NCBI GenBank assembly: GCA_019115385.1
Contig: DXDR01000050.1
Location: 1-64,000 of the forward strand
Length of the DNA stretch: 64,000 nt
DNA from: Candidatus Mediterraneibacter avicola
Lineage (GTDB): Bacteria > Bacillota > Clostridia > Lachnospirales > Lachnospiraceae
Direction: 5' to 3'
Position 1 is the first letter of the stretch; every line of letters begins with the position of its first letter. Under the pieces are notes generated by a model. It did no database searches. It was given only the letters and a program-made list of their open reading frames with translations, and had not been told where the DNA came from. Positions 8,277-16,648 of this stretch are shown piece by piece. Both the position numbers and the translations under genes were made by a program.

Positions 8277-8474
8277 TCATTTTTTATCCTCCGGGGCAAA
8301 AATACTCTCCGAAATATATTTGCCATTCTTTTTTCTCTGTTTTACACATTCTGTCAGCAAATACTCAATCTGTCCGTTTATTGAGCGAAAATCATCTTCG
8401 GCCCAGGCTGCAATGGCGTCATAGAGTTTCGCTGAAAGTCTGAGCGGAATCTGCTTCTTTTTGTTATCCGCCAT
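8277..8474 (-). CDS. Arc-type ribbon-helix-helix DNA-binding protein
   Basis: A 65-residue protein with the Arc-like pattern: a short beta strand (KKQIPLRLSAKLYDAI) and two helices, the second including the SINGQIEYLL sequence. It likely binds DNA as a dimer. The ATG at 8474 lies two bases after the TAG stop of the SPFH gene, which suggests translational coupling. The frame continues upstream, but that part overlaps the SPFH gene and lacks family similarity. An RHH gene directly after an SPFH gene is an arrangement I recall from other Firmicutes. The target of the protein is unknown. Confidence 0.8.
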   Translation of the reverse strand: MADNKKKQIPLRLSAKLYDAIAAWAEDDFRSINGQIEYLLTECVKQRKKNGKYISESIFAPEDKK

Positions 8475-8475
8475 T

Positions 8476-9501
8476 CTAATACAGACTGCCCGAGTTAACG
8501 ACAGGCTGGGCGTCCCGGTTGCCGCACAGAACCACGAGAAGATTCGATACCATCGCAGCCTTTCTCTCTTCATCCAGTTCTACCACGCCGTTCTGGCTCA
8601 GACGGTCCAGCGCCATCTCCACCATGCCGACTGCACCGTCCACGATCATCTTGCGGGCATCGATCACCGCCGAAGCCTGCTGCCGCTGCAGCATAACAGC
8701 CGCGATCTCCGGCGCATAAGCCAGATAGGTAATGCGGGCCTCCACGATCTCAAGTCCTGCCTCATCCACCCGTTTCTGGATCTCGTCCCGGATCCGGGCG
8801 GCCACGACCTCACTGGAACCTCTCAGACTTCCTTCGTCGGCAATGCCGTCGCCTGTAGTGTCTACATTGGGCGCAACATCATACGGGTAAATACGCACGA
8901 TATTGCGCAGGGCCGTATCACACTGAAGCGAAAGATATTCTTTGTAATTATCCACATTAAACACTGCTTTTGCCGTATCAACCACACGCCACATCACGGC
9001 GATGCCGATCTCCACAGGATTGCCCAGGCAGTCGTTGATCTTCTGACGGTTATTGTTCAATGTCATGATCTTCAGCGACAGCTTTTTCTTTCCCGGAATG
9101 CTCACTTCCGTCTTTCCGGCGCTGAATGCCAGGGACAGGGCCGATTTCGCACTTCCGTTGTCCACGTCGCCGCTCTGGTGAAGATGAGTGTCTGCCGCCG
9201 GGTTCACTGCAGTACAGAACGGGTTTACAAAGTAATAGCCGTCCCCTTTCAGGGTTCCCACATACCTTCCGAAAAGCGTCAGTACAAGAGCCTCCTGAGG
9301 TTCAAGTATCTTCAGCCCGCAGAAGGGGATCCATCCGACGCACAGCCATACAATACTGATCACAAGGAGCGCTGCGTTTCCGTTGTCTCCCAGTATGATC
9401 CCTCCGAACACGCACCCTGCTATGGCCGCCAGATACAGGATCAGCGTCACCAGCAGCGCTGCCATCCCGTGTTTTTTGTTGAGCAGTATTTTTTCATCCA
9501 T
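8476..9501 (-). CDS. SPFH/Band 7 membrane protein
   Basis: Two adjacent hydrophobic segments (about residues 15-40 and 46-66) anchor the protein. They are followed by a Band 7/SPFH domain (about 70-270) with the typical [19 protein letters not shown] entry and a helical coiled C-terminal part rich in Gln, Arg and Ala ([21 protein letters not shown]). SPFH proteins form membrane scaffolds that control partner proteases or microdomains; the partner here is unknown. The ATG at 9501 was chosen because AGGAGG precedes it by nine bases. It is co-transcribed with the RHH gene, whose start nearly touches this stop. Confidence 0.88.
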   Translation of the reverse strand: MDEKILLNKKHGMAALLVTLILYLAAIAGCVFGGIILGDNGNAALLVISIVWLCVGWIPFCGLKILEPQEALVLTLFGRYVGTLKGDGYYFVNPFCTAVNPAADTHLHQSGDVDNGSAKSALSLAFSAGKTEVSIPGKKKLSLKIMTLNNNRQKINDCLGNPVEIGIAVMWRVVDTAKAVFNVDNYKEYLSLQCDTALRNIVRIYPYDVAPNVDTTGDGIADEGSLRGSSEVVAARIRDEIQKRVDEAGLEIVEARITYLAYAPEIAAVMLQRQQASAVIDARKMIVDGAVGMVEMALDRLSQNGVVELDEERKAAMVSNLLVVLCGNRDAQPVVNSGSLY

Positions 9502-9614
9502 CACGTATGACCTCCTTAGAACCATATGATTTAATTTGATATCGTCATGATATCATTTTGTATCATAATTGTAAAGAGGAAACAAGGATTTTCCGTCAGA
9601 AAAGGATAACAGGG

Positions 9615-9803
9615 CTATTTCTGGTCAAGCTTCTCCATTTTCACCTTATACTCCATCAGCCTCAGAAGATACTCCGGCACCCTGCGGTTTCCCAGCTCCC
9701 AGTCCTGGAAGGTGCGGTATGGGATCCCGAAATACTCGGAAAATTTCTTCTTGTTCATCCCTGTACTTTCCCTTAATTTGATCAGTTCATCTCTTAATGC
9801 CAT
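9615..9803 (-). CDS. Small XRE-like helix-turn-helix protein
   Basis: This 62-residue protein is little more than one helix-turn-helix: LRESTGMNKKKFSEYFGIP, then the recognition helix YRTFQDWELGNR. Such single-domain proteins act as transcriptional repressors or as antitoxins, but no toxin-like gene adjoins it. The 113-base gap to the SPFH gene and the terminator on the other side suggest it is its own unit. An AAAGGAG site lies just before the ATG at 9803. Confidence 0.75.
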   Translation of the reverse strand: MALRDELIKLRESTGMNKKKFSEYFGIPYRTFQDWELGNRRVPEYLLRLMEYKVKMEKLDQK

Positions 9804-9886
9804 TTTCTTCTCCTTTCACATCTGTATATACGCTCTGTGTCTATGATTTTATCATACTTTCTCTGAAAGGACAACCTGTTTCTAAT

Positions 9887-9934
9887 AAAGGAAGACTCCT
9901 TACGCTGCAGAAGTGTAAGGAGTCTTCCTTTATT
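9887..9934. terminator. Bidirectional terminator after the GGGtGRT gene
   Basis: A long inverted repeat (AAAGGAAGACTCCTTAC / GTAAGGAGTCTTCCTTT) is flanked by AT-rich tracts on both sides. It separates the GGGtGRT transcript from the small HTH gene. Confidence 0.85.
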
Positions 9935-9959
9935 TTCTTAAATGTATATGCAGGATTTC

Positions 9960-10970
9960 TTAGAATTTGCCGGCCTTTGCTGCTTCTTCGATGGAAACTG
10001 CAACTGCAACAGTCATACCAACCATCGGGTTGTTTCCTGCACCGATCAGACCCATCATCTCAACGTGAGCCGGTACAGAAGAAGAACCTGCGAACTGTGC
10101 ATCAGAGTGCATACGTCCGAGTGTATCTGTCATACCATAGGAAGCCGGGCCTGCTGCCATGTTATCCGGGTGAAGGGTACGTCCTGTACCGCCGCCGGAT
10201 GCAACTGAGAAGTATTTCTTTCCAGCCTCTACGCACTCTTTCTTGTATGTACCTGCTACCGGATGCTGGAAACGTGTGGGGTTTGTAGAGTTTCCTGTGA
10301 TGGAAACGTCAACGCCCTCTTTCCACATGATCGCAACGCCCTCGCGAACATCATTTGCACCATAGCAGTTGACTTTGGAACGAAGTCCGTCAGAGTAAGC
10401 GGTACGGGACACTTCTTTGAGTTCCCCTGTATAGTAGTCGTAATCTGTCTGCACATATGTAAATCCATTGATTCTGGAAATGATCTTTGCAGCATCCTTT
10501 CCAAGTCCGTTCAGGATAACGCGAAGCGGTTTTTTACGAACTTTGTTCGCTTTCTCAGCGATACCGATGGCTCCCTCTGCCGCTGCGAACGACTCATGTC
10601 CCGCCAGGAATGCGAAACAGTCTGTATCCTCCTCCAGAAGCATTTTTCCAAGATTTCCGTGTCCAAGGCCTACTTTACGCTGGTCTGCTACAGAGCCCGG
10701 GATACAGAAAGCCTGAAGACCTTCGCCGATCGCTGCAGCCGCGTCTGCCGCTCTTGTGCATCCTTTCTTGATCGCGATCGCTGCGCCTGTGATATAAGCC
10801 CAGCATGCATTTTCAAAACAGATCGGCTGAATGCCTTTGATCTGGTTGTAAACATCCAGTCCGGCATCCTTTGTGATCTTTTCAGCCTCTTCCAGAGAAG
10901 CGATGCCGTAGCTGTTTAAAACTTCATTGATTTTATCAATTCTTCTTTCATATGATTCAAATAAAGCCAT
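9960..10970 (-). CDS. GGGtGRT family protein
   Basis: A 336-residue protein that carries the family's name-giving motif in ASGGGTGRTLHP. This family is widespread in Clostridia and some other anaerobes and has no established function. Further glycine-rich loops (GIQPICFENA, FLAGHESFAAAEGAIG, MMGLIGAGNNPMVGMT) suggest a metabolite- or cofactor-binding fold. It lies about 100 bases after an iron-sulfur scaffold-like gene on the same strand, an association I know from other genomes, which hints at a role in metal-cluster handling. A strong terminator follows. An AGGAGG site precedes the ATG. Confidence 0.9.
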   Translation of the reverse strand: MALFESYERRIDKINEVLNSYGIASLEEAEKITKDAGLDVYNQIKGIQPICFENACWAYITGAAIAIKKGCTRAADAAAAIGEGLQAFCIPGSVADQRKVGLGHGNLGKMLLEEDTDCFAFLAGHESFAAAEGAIGIAEKANKVRKKPLRVILNGLGKDAAKIISRINGFTYVQTDYDYYTGELKEVSRTAYSDGLRSKVNCYGANDVREGVAIMWKEGVDVSITGNSTNPTRFQHPVAGTYKKECVEAGKKYFSVASGGGTGRTLHPDNMAAGPASYGMTDTLGRMHSDAQFAGSSSVPAHVEMMGLIGAGNNPMVGMTVAVAVSIEEAAKAGKF

Positions 10971-11072
10971 TTATATATCCTCCTGATTTATTTCCCTCTG
11001 TTGAGATTTTCCTGACGCATGGCGGTGGCCCGCCTGCCGCGCCAGCCTGCGTACTGCGTACGCTTACCGCGG

Positions 11073-11765
11073 CTATTCTTTACGTGGATCGATGATCTTC
11101 ACTGCGTCGTCAACGCGGCCATACTGTCCTTTTGCCTTCTCCCATGCATCGTTCGGCGTATCGCCTGCTTTGATGAAGTCTGTGAATTTTCCGAGGCTTA
11201 CGAACTGATATCCGATGATCTCGTTATTTTCATCCAGAGCGATACCCGTTACATAACCCTCTGCCATCTCAAGGTAACGAGGACCTTTGGCTAATGTTCC
11301 GTACATAGTACCAACCTGAGAGCGGAGGCCTTTACCAAGGTCTTCCAGGCCTGCTCCGATCGGAAGTCCGTCTTCGGAAAATGCACTCTGAGTTCTTCCG
11401 TATACGATCTGAAGGAACAGTTCTCTCATTGCTGTATTGATTGCATCACAGACAAGGTCTGTGTTTAATGCCTCTAAGATTGTCTTGCCCGGAAGGATCT
11501 CAGATGCCATAGCTGCGGAATGTGTCATTCCTGAACATCCGATCGTCTCTACCAGTGCTTCCTGAATGATACCATCTTTTACATTCAGAGTCAGTTTGCA
11601 GGTTCCCTGCTGAGGCGCACACCAGCCTACACCGTGTGTAAGGCCGGAAATATCTTTGATTTCTTTTGCCTTTACCCATTTTGCCTCTTCCGGGATTGGA
11701 GCTGGTCCGTGATTTGCGCCCTGCGCTACCGGACACATCATTTCTACTTCATGTGAATAAATCAT
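11073..11765 (-). CDS. Iron-sulfur cluster assembly scaffold-like protein (NifU-N type)
   Basis: This is a 230-residue member of the NifU/IscU-like scaffold group found next to GGGtGRT proteins. Cysteines sit in VGWCAPQQGTCKL and ETIGCSGMTHSA, and a third lies in LVCDAINTAM, comparable in number and spacing to cluster-ligand cysteines of scaffold proteins. A C-terminal part (about 165-230) is extra relative to IscU. It likely supplies or stores an Fe-S cluster for a partner, possibly the downstream GGGtGRT protein. A 100-base leader with GC-rich inverted repeats separates it from its likely promoter. Confidence 0.82.
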   Translation of the reverse strand: MIYSHEVEMMCPVAQGANHGPAPIPEEAKWVKAKEIKDISGLTHGVGWCAPQQGTCKLTLNVKDGIIQEALVETIGCSGMTHSAAMASEILPGKTILEALNTDLVCDAINTAMRELFLQIVYGRTQSAFSEDGLPIGAGLEDLGKGLRSQVGTMYGTLAKGPRYLEMAEGYVTGIALDENNEIIGYQFVSLGKFTDFIKAGDTPNDAWEKAKGQYGRVDDAVKIIDPRKE

Positions 11766-11861
11766 GTTAAAACTCCTTTCAAATATATGATTTTCTTCGC
11801 ATATGGCACCGGCATACCCGTCACCTGCCGCGGGTCATTCCGCCTGCCCCATATATGGTTT

Positions 11862-11890
11862 ATTTTCTCATAATTTACACAATTCGTCAA
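11862..11890 (-). promoter_or_regulatory. Candidate promoter of the scaffold-GGGtGRT operon
   Basis: On the minus strand TTGACG (11890-11885) and GAAAAT (11867-11862) are 17 bases apart, about 100 bases before the scaffold ATG. The -35 is good and the -10 is weak. Confidence 0.35.
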
Positions 11891-11912
11891 TCTTCCTTTG
11901 ACAGATTTTTCA

Positions 11913-12437
11913 CTATTCCCCGGCTTTTAAAAGTTCATCTCTGAGCATGCACAGCGCCGTCTCCACTGTACGCTTCCTGTTTTCCATGCGGTCTCCGTGA
12001 AACCGGCACTCCCTCACCGTAGTCCTCCCTCTCAGATAGCACCCGATATAGACAAGTCCGGCCGGCTTCTCCAAAGTTCCTCCTCCGGGACCGGCTATCC
12101 CCGTGGCGCTCAGCGCCGCATCCGCTTTGGCCTTTTTTGCCGCTCCCCGGGCCATCTCACGGGCTGTCGCCTCACTGACGGCTCCATGGGCCTCCAGTGT
12201 CTCGCGCCTGACTCCAACGAGTCTCTCCTTGGCCTCGTTGGAATAGGTGATATAGCCTTCGTTGAGTACCTGAGACGCCCCGGCCGCATTGACCAGCGTT
12301 CCCGCTATGAGTCCTCCGGTACAGGATTCGGCCGTGGTAACGGTAAAACCTCTTTCTGACAGAAGATGGATCACCTCTTCTTCCAGACTGATCCCCTGTC
12401 TGCCGGTATCATTCCCATAATGCTCTGCCACGTTCAT
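11913..12437 (-). CDS. CinA-like nicotinamide-nucleotide amidase (PncC)
   Basis: This is the stand-alone C-terminal CinA domain, which deamidates nicotinamide mononucleotide to recycle it toward NAD. Family motifs are clear: TAESCTGGLIAG near the N-terminus, ITYSNEAKERLVGV, and TGIAGPGGG. The frame is open 37 codons upstream, but the ATG at 12437 (or the GTG six bases on) lies directly after AAGGAGG and fits the usual ~165-175 residue length. It follows rimO and pgsA on the same strand, a common clostridial order. The recA gene often found next is not here. Confidence 0.85.
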   Translation of the reverse strand: MNVAEHYGNDTGRQGISLEEEVIHLLSERGFTVTTAESCTGGLIAGTLVNAAGASQVLNEGYITYSNEAKERLVGVRRETLEAHGAVSEATAREMARGAAKKAKADAALSATGIAGPGGGTLEKPAGLVYIGCYLRGRTTVRECRFHGDRMENRKRTVETALCMLRDELLKAGE

Positions 12438-12579
12438 TCCTCCTTCTGTTCCCTGTCTGCCGTCTTTGCAGGACATTTCCATAGGATCTGTAAAGGCGGC
12501 AGTCCCGTTTTTCCGAAACATGCCGCCGTGATTCTCCTTATCCTCCACTGATCTAAAACAGAGATCGCCTGCCCGGCAT

Positions 12580-13122
12580 CTACATCCCGCCGTGCGTCAG
12601 AACTTCTCTGTTCTTCCAGATATAATCAAACAGCGAGATCAGCGTGAGAGCTACTGCGATCCAGATCAGGACCTCGCCTACAATATCAAAAACGCCTCCA
12701 AAATCTGCGATCAGGACAATGATCATGGCCATCTGGAAAACCGTTTTGAATTTCCCCCAGTAGCTGGCAGCGATAACGATTCCGCTGTCCGAGGCCACCA
12801 GACGGAAACCGCTGATGATAAACTCTCTTGCAATGATCACGATCACGATCGCCGCATCCAGCCTTCCGTCCGGTATCAGGCAGATCATGGCTGAACAGAC
12901 CAGCAGCTTGTCCGCAAGGGGATCCATAAATTTCCCAAAATTTGTTACCAGGTTATATTTTCTGGCGATCTTTCCGTCCAGCATATCCGTCAGGCTGGCC
13001 ACTACGAAAAGCGCCAGGGCAATCCATTTATTTGCCGCTCCGCCCACATCTGTGAGCATAAAAAATACGAAAAACGGCACCATAATCACGCGCAGTACTG
13101 TCAGTTTATTCGGCAGGTTCAT
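12580..13122 (-). CDS. pgsA: CDP-diacylglycerol-glycerol-3-phosphate 3-phosphatidyltransferase
   Basis: PgsA makes phosphatidylglycerol phosphate from CDP-diacylglycerol and glycerol-3-phosphate in the membrane. The CDP-alcohol phosphotransferase signature is complete: DG at 49-50, AR at 53-54, then Gly63, Asp67 and Asp71. About four to five hydrophobic helices fill the 180-residue chain, which is the usual length. The start overlaps the rimO stop by four bases (ATGA), so the two are translationally coupled. The substrate glycerol-3-phosphate comes from GpsA, encoded further along the window. Confidence 0.95.
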   Translation of the reverse strand: MNLPNKLTVLRVIMVPFFVFFMLTDVGGAANKWIALALFVVASLTDMLDGKIARKYNLVTNFGKFMDPLADKLLVCSAMICLIPDGRLDAAIVIVIIAREFIISGFRLVASDSGIVIAASYWGKFKTVFQMAMIIVLIADFGGVFDIVGEVLIWIAVALTLISLFDYIWKNREVLTHGGM

Positions 13123-14444
13123 TCTACAAGTCCTCCTATCAGATCATAATCCAGCGCTCCGGTCACTTTCACTCTCACAAAATCGCCGGAGACCAACTCC
13201 TCATCCGTGTTAATAAAGATCAGTCCGTCCACATTCGGCGCATCCCGGTAAGTACGGCCTACATAAGCATTTTCATCGGCCACTTTCCCTTCTATCATGA
13301 CAAGCATTTCTCTGCCTGTCATTTCTTCCGCCTTGTCAAAGGCTACCTCCTGCTGAAGTTCCATCAGTTCCGCCTGCCGTTCTTCCTTGACCTCCTGATC
13401 GATCTGGCCGTCCATCTCCGCCGCCGGTGTCCCTTCTTCCGGGGAATAGGTAAAGACTCCAAGCCGGTCAAACTCCATTTCATCCACAAAGTCCAGCAGT
13501 TCTTCGTGCTGCTCCTGTGTTTCCCCTGGGAACCCGGTGATGAGGGTTGTCCGAAGACAGATATCCGGGATCTGTTCCCGCAGCTTCGTGACAATATGGA
13601 TCAGTTCCTTCTTTATCGTCCTGCGTCCCATCCTTTTCAGCACTGCGTCGCTGGCATGCTGGATCGGCAGGTCAAGATAATGGCAGACTTTCTTCTCTTC
13701 TTTCATCACCTGGATCAGTTCATCCGTGATTTCCTCGGGATAGCAGTATAAAATGCGGATCCACTGGATCCCCCTGATTTTGCACAGTTCTTTTACCAGC
13801 CTGTGGAGAGACTTTTCTCCGTATAGATCTTTTCCGTACAGCGTCGTCTCCTGCGCCACCAGGATCAGTTCTTTCACGCCCTGGTCCGCCAGTTCCTGCG
13901 CTTCTTTCAGAAGCCGCTCCATCGGAACACTCCGGTAGGCGCCCCGCAGTTTCGGTATGATGCAGTAAGTACAGTGCTTATCGCATCCCTCTGCGATCTT
14001 CAGATATGCAAAATGTCCGCCGGTCGACACCACCCTCCCGGTATCGGGAAGAGGCAGTCCGTTCAGATCGGAAAGGATCACTTCCTTTTTCCCTTCCAGA
14101 GCCTGATCCACCGCCCGGATGATCTGGTCGATGGCAGTGGTGCCCAGGACCTCGTCCACCTCCGGAATCTCGTCGAATATCTCCTGGCGGTAACGCTGGG
14201 CAAGGCAGCCGGCTACGATCAGAGCCTTCGCCTGTCCTGTTTTTTTATATTCGGCCATCTCCAGGATATTCTGAATGCTTTCCTCCATTGCGTCATGGAT
14301 AAAGCAGCATGTATTGATCACTATAATGTCGGCCTCGTTCTCATCATCTGTGATCTCATATCCCCTGGATGTGAGCATTCCCAACATCACTTCACTGTCC
14401 ACAAGGTTTTTATCACATCCCAGAGAAAGAAATAGTATTTTCAT
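13119..14444 (-). CDS. rimO: Ribosomal protein S12 methylthiotransferase
   Basis: RimO is a radical SAM enzyme that adds a methylthio group to an aspartate of ribosomal protein S12. The N-terminal MTTase domain has cysteines in SLGCDKN, NTCCFI and AGCLAQR for the auxiliary cluster. The radical SAM triad is in EGCDKHCTYC (CxxxCxxC). A TRAM domain occupies the last ~65 residues. At 441 residues it has the usual length. GCDKNLVDSE marks RimO rather than MiaB. It overlaps pgsA by four bases and lies after a terminator behind rpoZ. Confidence 0.95.
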   Translation of the reverse strand: MKILFLSLGCDKNLVDSEVMLGMLTSRGYEITDDENEADIIVINTCCFIHDAMEESIQNILEMAEYKKTGQAKALIVAGCLAQRYRQEIFDEIPEVDEVLGTTAIDQIIRAVDQALEGKKEVILSDLNGLPLPDTGRVVSTGGHFAYLKIAEGCDKHCTYCIIPKLRGAYRSVPMERLLKEAQELADQGVKELILVAQETTLYGKDLYGEKSLHRLVKELCKIRGIQWIRILYCYPEEITDELIQVMKEEKKVCHYLDLPIQHASDAVLKRMGRRTIKKELIHIVTKLREQIPDICLRTTLITGFPGETQEQHEELLDFVDEMEFDRLGVFTYSPEEGTPAAEMDGQIDQEVKEERQAELMELQQEVAFDKAEEMTGREMLVMIEGKVADENAYVGRTYRDAPNVDGLIFINTDEELVSGDFVRVKVTGALDYDLIGGLVE

Positions 14445-14466
14445 GTCCGCAAACTCCCTGTATCAC

Positions 14467-14495
14467 AAAAAGGCAGATACCGCATGTGCATCTGC
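14467..14495 (-). terminator. Intrinsic terminator after rpoZ
   Basis: A nine-base stem (GGCAGATGC / GTATCTGCC) is followed on the minus strand by TTTTTG, 12 bases after the rpoZ stop. It separates yicC-gmk-rpoZ from rimO-pgsA-cinA. Confidence 0.8.
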
Positions 14496-14507
14496 CCTCT
14501 CTAACTC

Positions 14508-14753
14508 CTACTCTTCTTCTGCATTCTCGGCAAGGATCTTTAATTTGCCCTGGTTCATCTCATCAATCGCAACCGAAAGAGGCTTTTCTCCTTCTTTTGT
14601 GTCCACGAGAGGAAGGTCGCCCGAGATCAGCTGTCTGGCTCTTCTCGATGTGGCCATGACAATAGAATAACGGCTGTTGACAACCTTTGTCTCCCCCTCC
14701 TCGACGTCTTTGTTTACTACTTTCATCAGGTCTGTGTATGATGGATGCAGCAT
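14508..14753 (-). CDS. rpoZ: DNA-directed RNA polymerase omega subunit
   Basis: Omega helps assemble RNA polymerase by chaperoning the beta-prime subunit. The 81-residue chain has the family core NSRYSIVMATSRRARQLISG, equivalent to the RY.LV...A.RARQL motif, and an acidic C-terminus. It lies two bases after the gmk stop, so the two are translated together. The gmk-rpoZ order is conserved in Firmicutes. Confidence 0.93.
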   Translation of the reverse strand: MLHPSYTDLMKVVNKDVEEGETKVVNSRYSIVMATSRRARQLISGDLPLVDTKEGEKPLSVAIDEMNQGKLKILAENAEEE

Positions 14754-14755
14754 AT

Positions 14756-15391
14756 TTAATCTTCTCCTTTCAAGCTTATCAGATCTTCCTTTATTTTTTC
14801 CATGAATTCTGCATTGCGGCTTATCTTTCTGTGCTCTGCCCGGATAATGCTGTGCATTTCTTCCACACAGGTATCCAGATCGTCATTGACGATCAGATAA
14901 TCGTAATTCTCCATCCCCTGTGCTTCCTCGCAGGCCCGGTCCATACGGGACCGGATCACGTCCATTGTCTCCGTGCCTCTTCCTACAAGCCGGGATTTCA
15001 GCTCTGACGCCGACGGCGGCGTGACAAAGAGCAGAAGGGTGTCCGGAAATGCCTTTTTCACCTTGAGCGCTCCCTGGATCTCAATCTCCAGGATCACGTC
15101 TTTCCCCTGCCCCAGTTTTTCTTCCACATATCCGCGGGGCGTGCCGTAATAATTTTCAACATATCTAGCATACTCTATCAGCCCATCTTTGGCAATCATT
15201 TTTTCAAATTCCTCTGTGGAAATGAAAAAATATTCCCTTCCGTCCACTTCCCCTTCCCGGGGTGATCTTGTGGTGGCGGAAATCGAAAGGGCATATGTAT
15301 CCGGATGTCTTCTGAGAAGTTCTTTCATCAGGGTTCCTTTTCCGGCGCCCGAAAATCCCGATACAACGATCAAAATTCCTCTGTTATCCAT
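14756..15391 (-). CDS. gmk: Guanylate kinase
   Basis: Gmk phosphorylates GMP to GDP with ATP. The P-loop is SGFSGAGKGT (11-20), followed by the GMP-binding region with TTRSPREGEVDGREYFF and the YGTPRGYVEE segment. The length of 211 residues is standard. It sits between yicC and rpoZ on the same strand. In many relatives a remA (DUF370) gene lies between yicC and gmk; here the 81-base gap holds only a GC-rich inverted repeat. Confidence 0.95.
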   Translation of the reverse strand: MDNRGILIVVSGFSGAGKGTLMKELLRRHPDTYALSISATTRSPREGEVDGREYFFISTEEFEKMIAKDGLIEYARYVENYYGTPRGYVEEKLGQGKDVILEIEIQGALKVKKAFPDTLLLFVTPPSASELKSRLVGRGTETMDVIRSRMDRACEEAQGMENYDYLIVNDDLDTCVEEMHSIIRAEHRKISRNAEFMEKIKEDLISLKGED

Positions 15392-15472
15392 ATTTCTCTG
15401 CCATTCTCCTCTCTGCCTGTTTCACTGTTATCTGTGGGGCCGCCTGCCGGCCGCCCCGGAGCAGCTTTAAAA

Positions 15473-16351
15473 TCATTCGATATTCTGGATCTGCTCCCGG
15501 ATCTTTTCAATCTCTGTCTTCAGGCTTATGGCATGGTTGGAAACTTCCAGATCATTCGCCTTGGACAAGATCGTATTTGCCTCCCGGTTCATCTCCTGGG
15601 CAATAAAGTCCAGTTTCCGTCCGATTCCTTCTTTTTCTTCCAGCGTAGCCCGCATATGACGGATATGGCTTTTCAGCCTGACTACTTCTTCATCCGTGCA
15701 TATCTTATCCGCAAAGAGGATCACCTCGGCAGCGATCCTGCTCTCCTCAATCTGTGTGTCCGCCAGGAGTTCTTTTACTTTTTCTTCCAGTTTCTGCCGG
15801 TATTCTGCGACGATCTGCGGCGAGCGTTCCTCCACGCAGGCCACTTCCTTTTCCAGAAATTCCAGTTTGCTCAGGATATCCTTTTTGAGATTTTCCCCTT
15901 CTTTTGTCCGGGTCTCGACAAATTGAGCAAATGCGCCTTCCAGCGCTTCCTTCAGGCCGTTCCACAGCTCCTCCTCATTTTCGGGCTGCTCTTCCATTGT
16001 AAAAACCTCAGGATAGCGGGACAGAACGGATACCCGGATGTCATCCTCCAGGCCGAACTCCTCCGCCATCTGCCGGAGATACTTCAGATACTCCGCTGCG
16101 ATCACGCTATTGTACTTTACCGCCGCCTGAACCTGAGAAGTATCTTCATATGTAATAAAGATGTCTACCTTTCCTCTGTTTGCATAAGATTTCAGCAGCG
16201 TACGGATCGCGGTCTCGAAAAAATTCAGCTTTTTCGGCATCCGGATATTTACATCCAGATAGCGGTGATTCACGCTTTTCAGTTCCACCGTAAATTTTTT
16301 TGCATCTTTTTGTATCTCACATCTTCCAAAACCTGTCATGCTCTTTATCAT
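15473..16351 (-). CDS. YicC/YloC family endoribonuclease
   Basis: The protein opens with the family hallmark IKSMTGFGRCEI and ends with the DUF1732 region (ADKICTDEEVVRLKSHIRHM, then GRKLDFIAQEMNREANT). YicC-type proteins are reported to be RNA-cleaving enzymes. The middle (about 130-230) is strongly helical and charged. At 292 residues it has the usual size. A good sigma-A promoter lies about 75 bases upstream, so it probably begins the yicC-gmk-rpoZ transcript. Confidence 0.92.
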   Translation of the reverse strand: MIKSMTGFGRCEIQKDAKKFTVELKSVNHRYLDVNIRMPKKLNFFETAIRTLLKSYANRGKVDIFITYEDTSQVQAAVKYNSVIAAEYLKYLRQMAEEFGLEDDIRVSVLSRYPEVFTMEEQPENEEELWNGLKEALEGAFAQFVETRTKEGENLKKDILSKLEFLEKEVACVEERSPQIVAEYRQKLEEKVKELLADTQIEESRIAAEVILFADKICTDEEVVRLKSHIRHMRATLEEKEGIGRKLDFIAQEMNREANTILSKANDLEVSNHAISLKTEIEKIREQIQNIE

Positions 16352-16427
16352 GGTTTTCCGTCCTTATCCTGATCAAATCATCATTTATTGTCCCCCTGTA
16401 CCCGAAAGCCGGAGAACTGTTCTATAC

Positions 16428-16457
16428 ATTATACCCCCTGCCGTCCAAAATGGTCAA
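16428..16457 (-). promoter_or_regulatory. Sigma-A promoter of the yicC-gmk-rpoZ unit
   Basis: On the minus strand TTGACC (16457-16452) and TATAAT (16433-16428) are 18 bases apart, about 77 bases upstream of the yicC ATG. The -10 is a perfect match. Confidence 0.7.
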
Positions 16458-16648
16458 CAGGTCTTTTTTGCGTATTCAAACTGTGTTATACTACAGTTGC
16501 TGTTCACAGCGACACGCGAAACATACCCTATTCTGCGAAACCGGAGCGCGCCGTTCCGGCAGACGCAGATGCGGACGGCGTGCGGACGCGGTCGTCAGGC
16601 CGCCGACTCAAGGATCACAGATAATAAAAATAAAAGGAATGATATATT

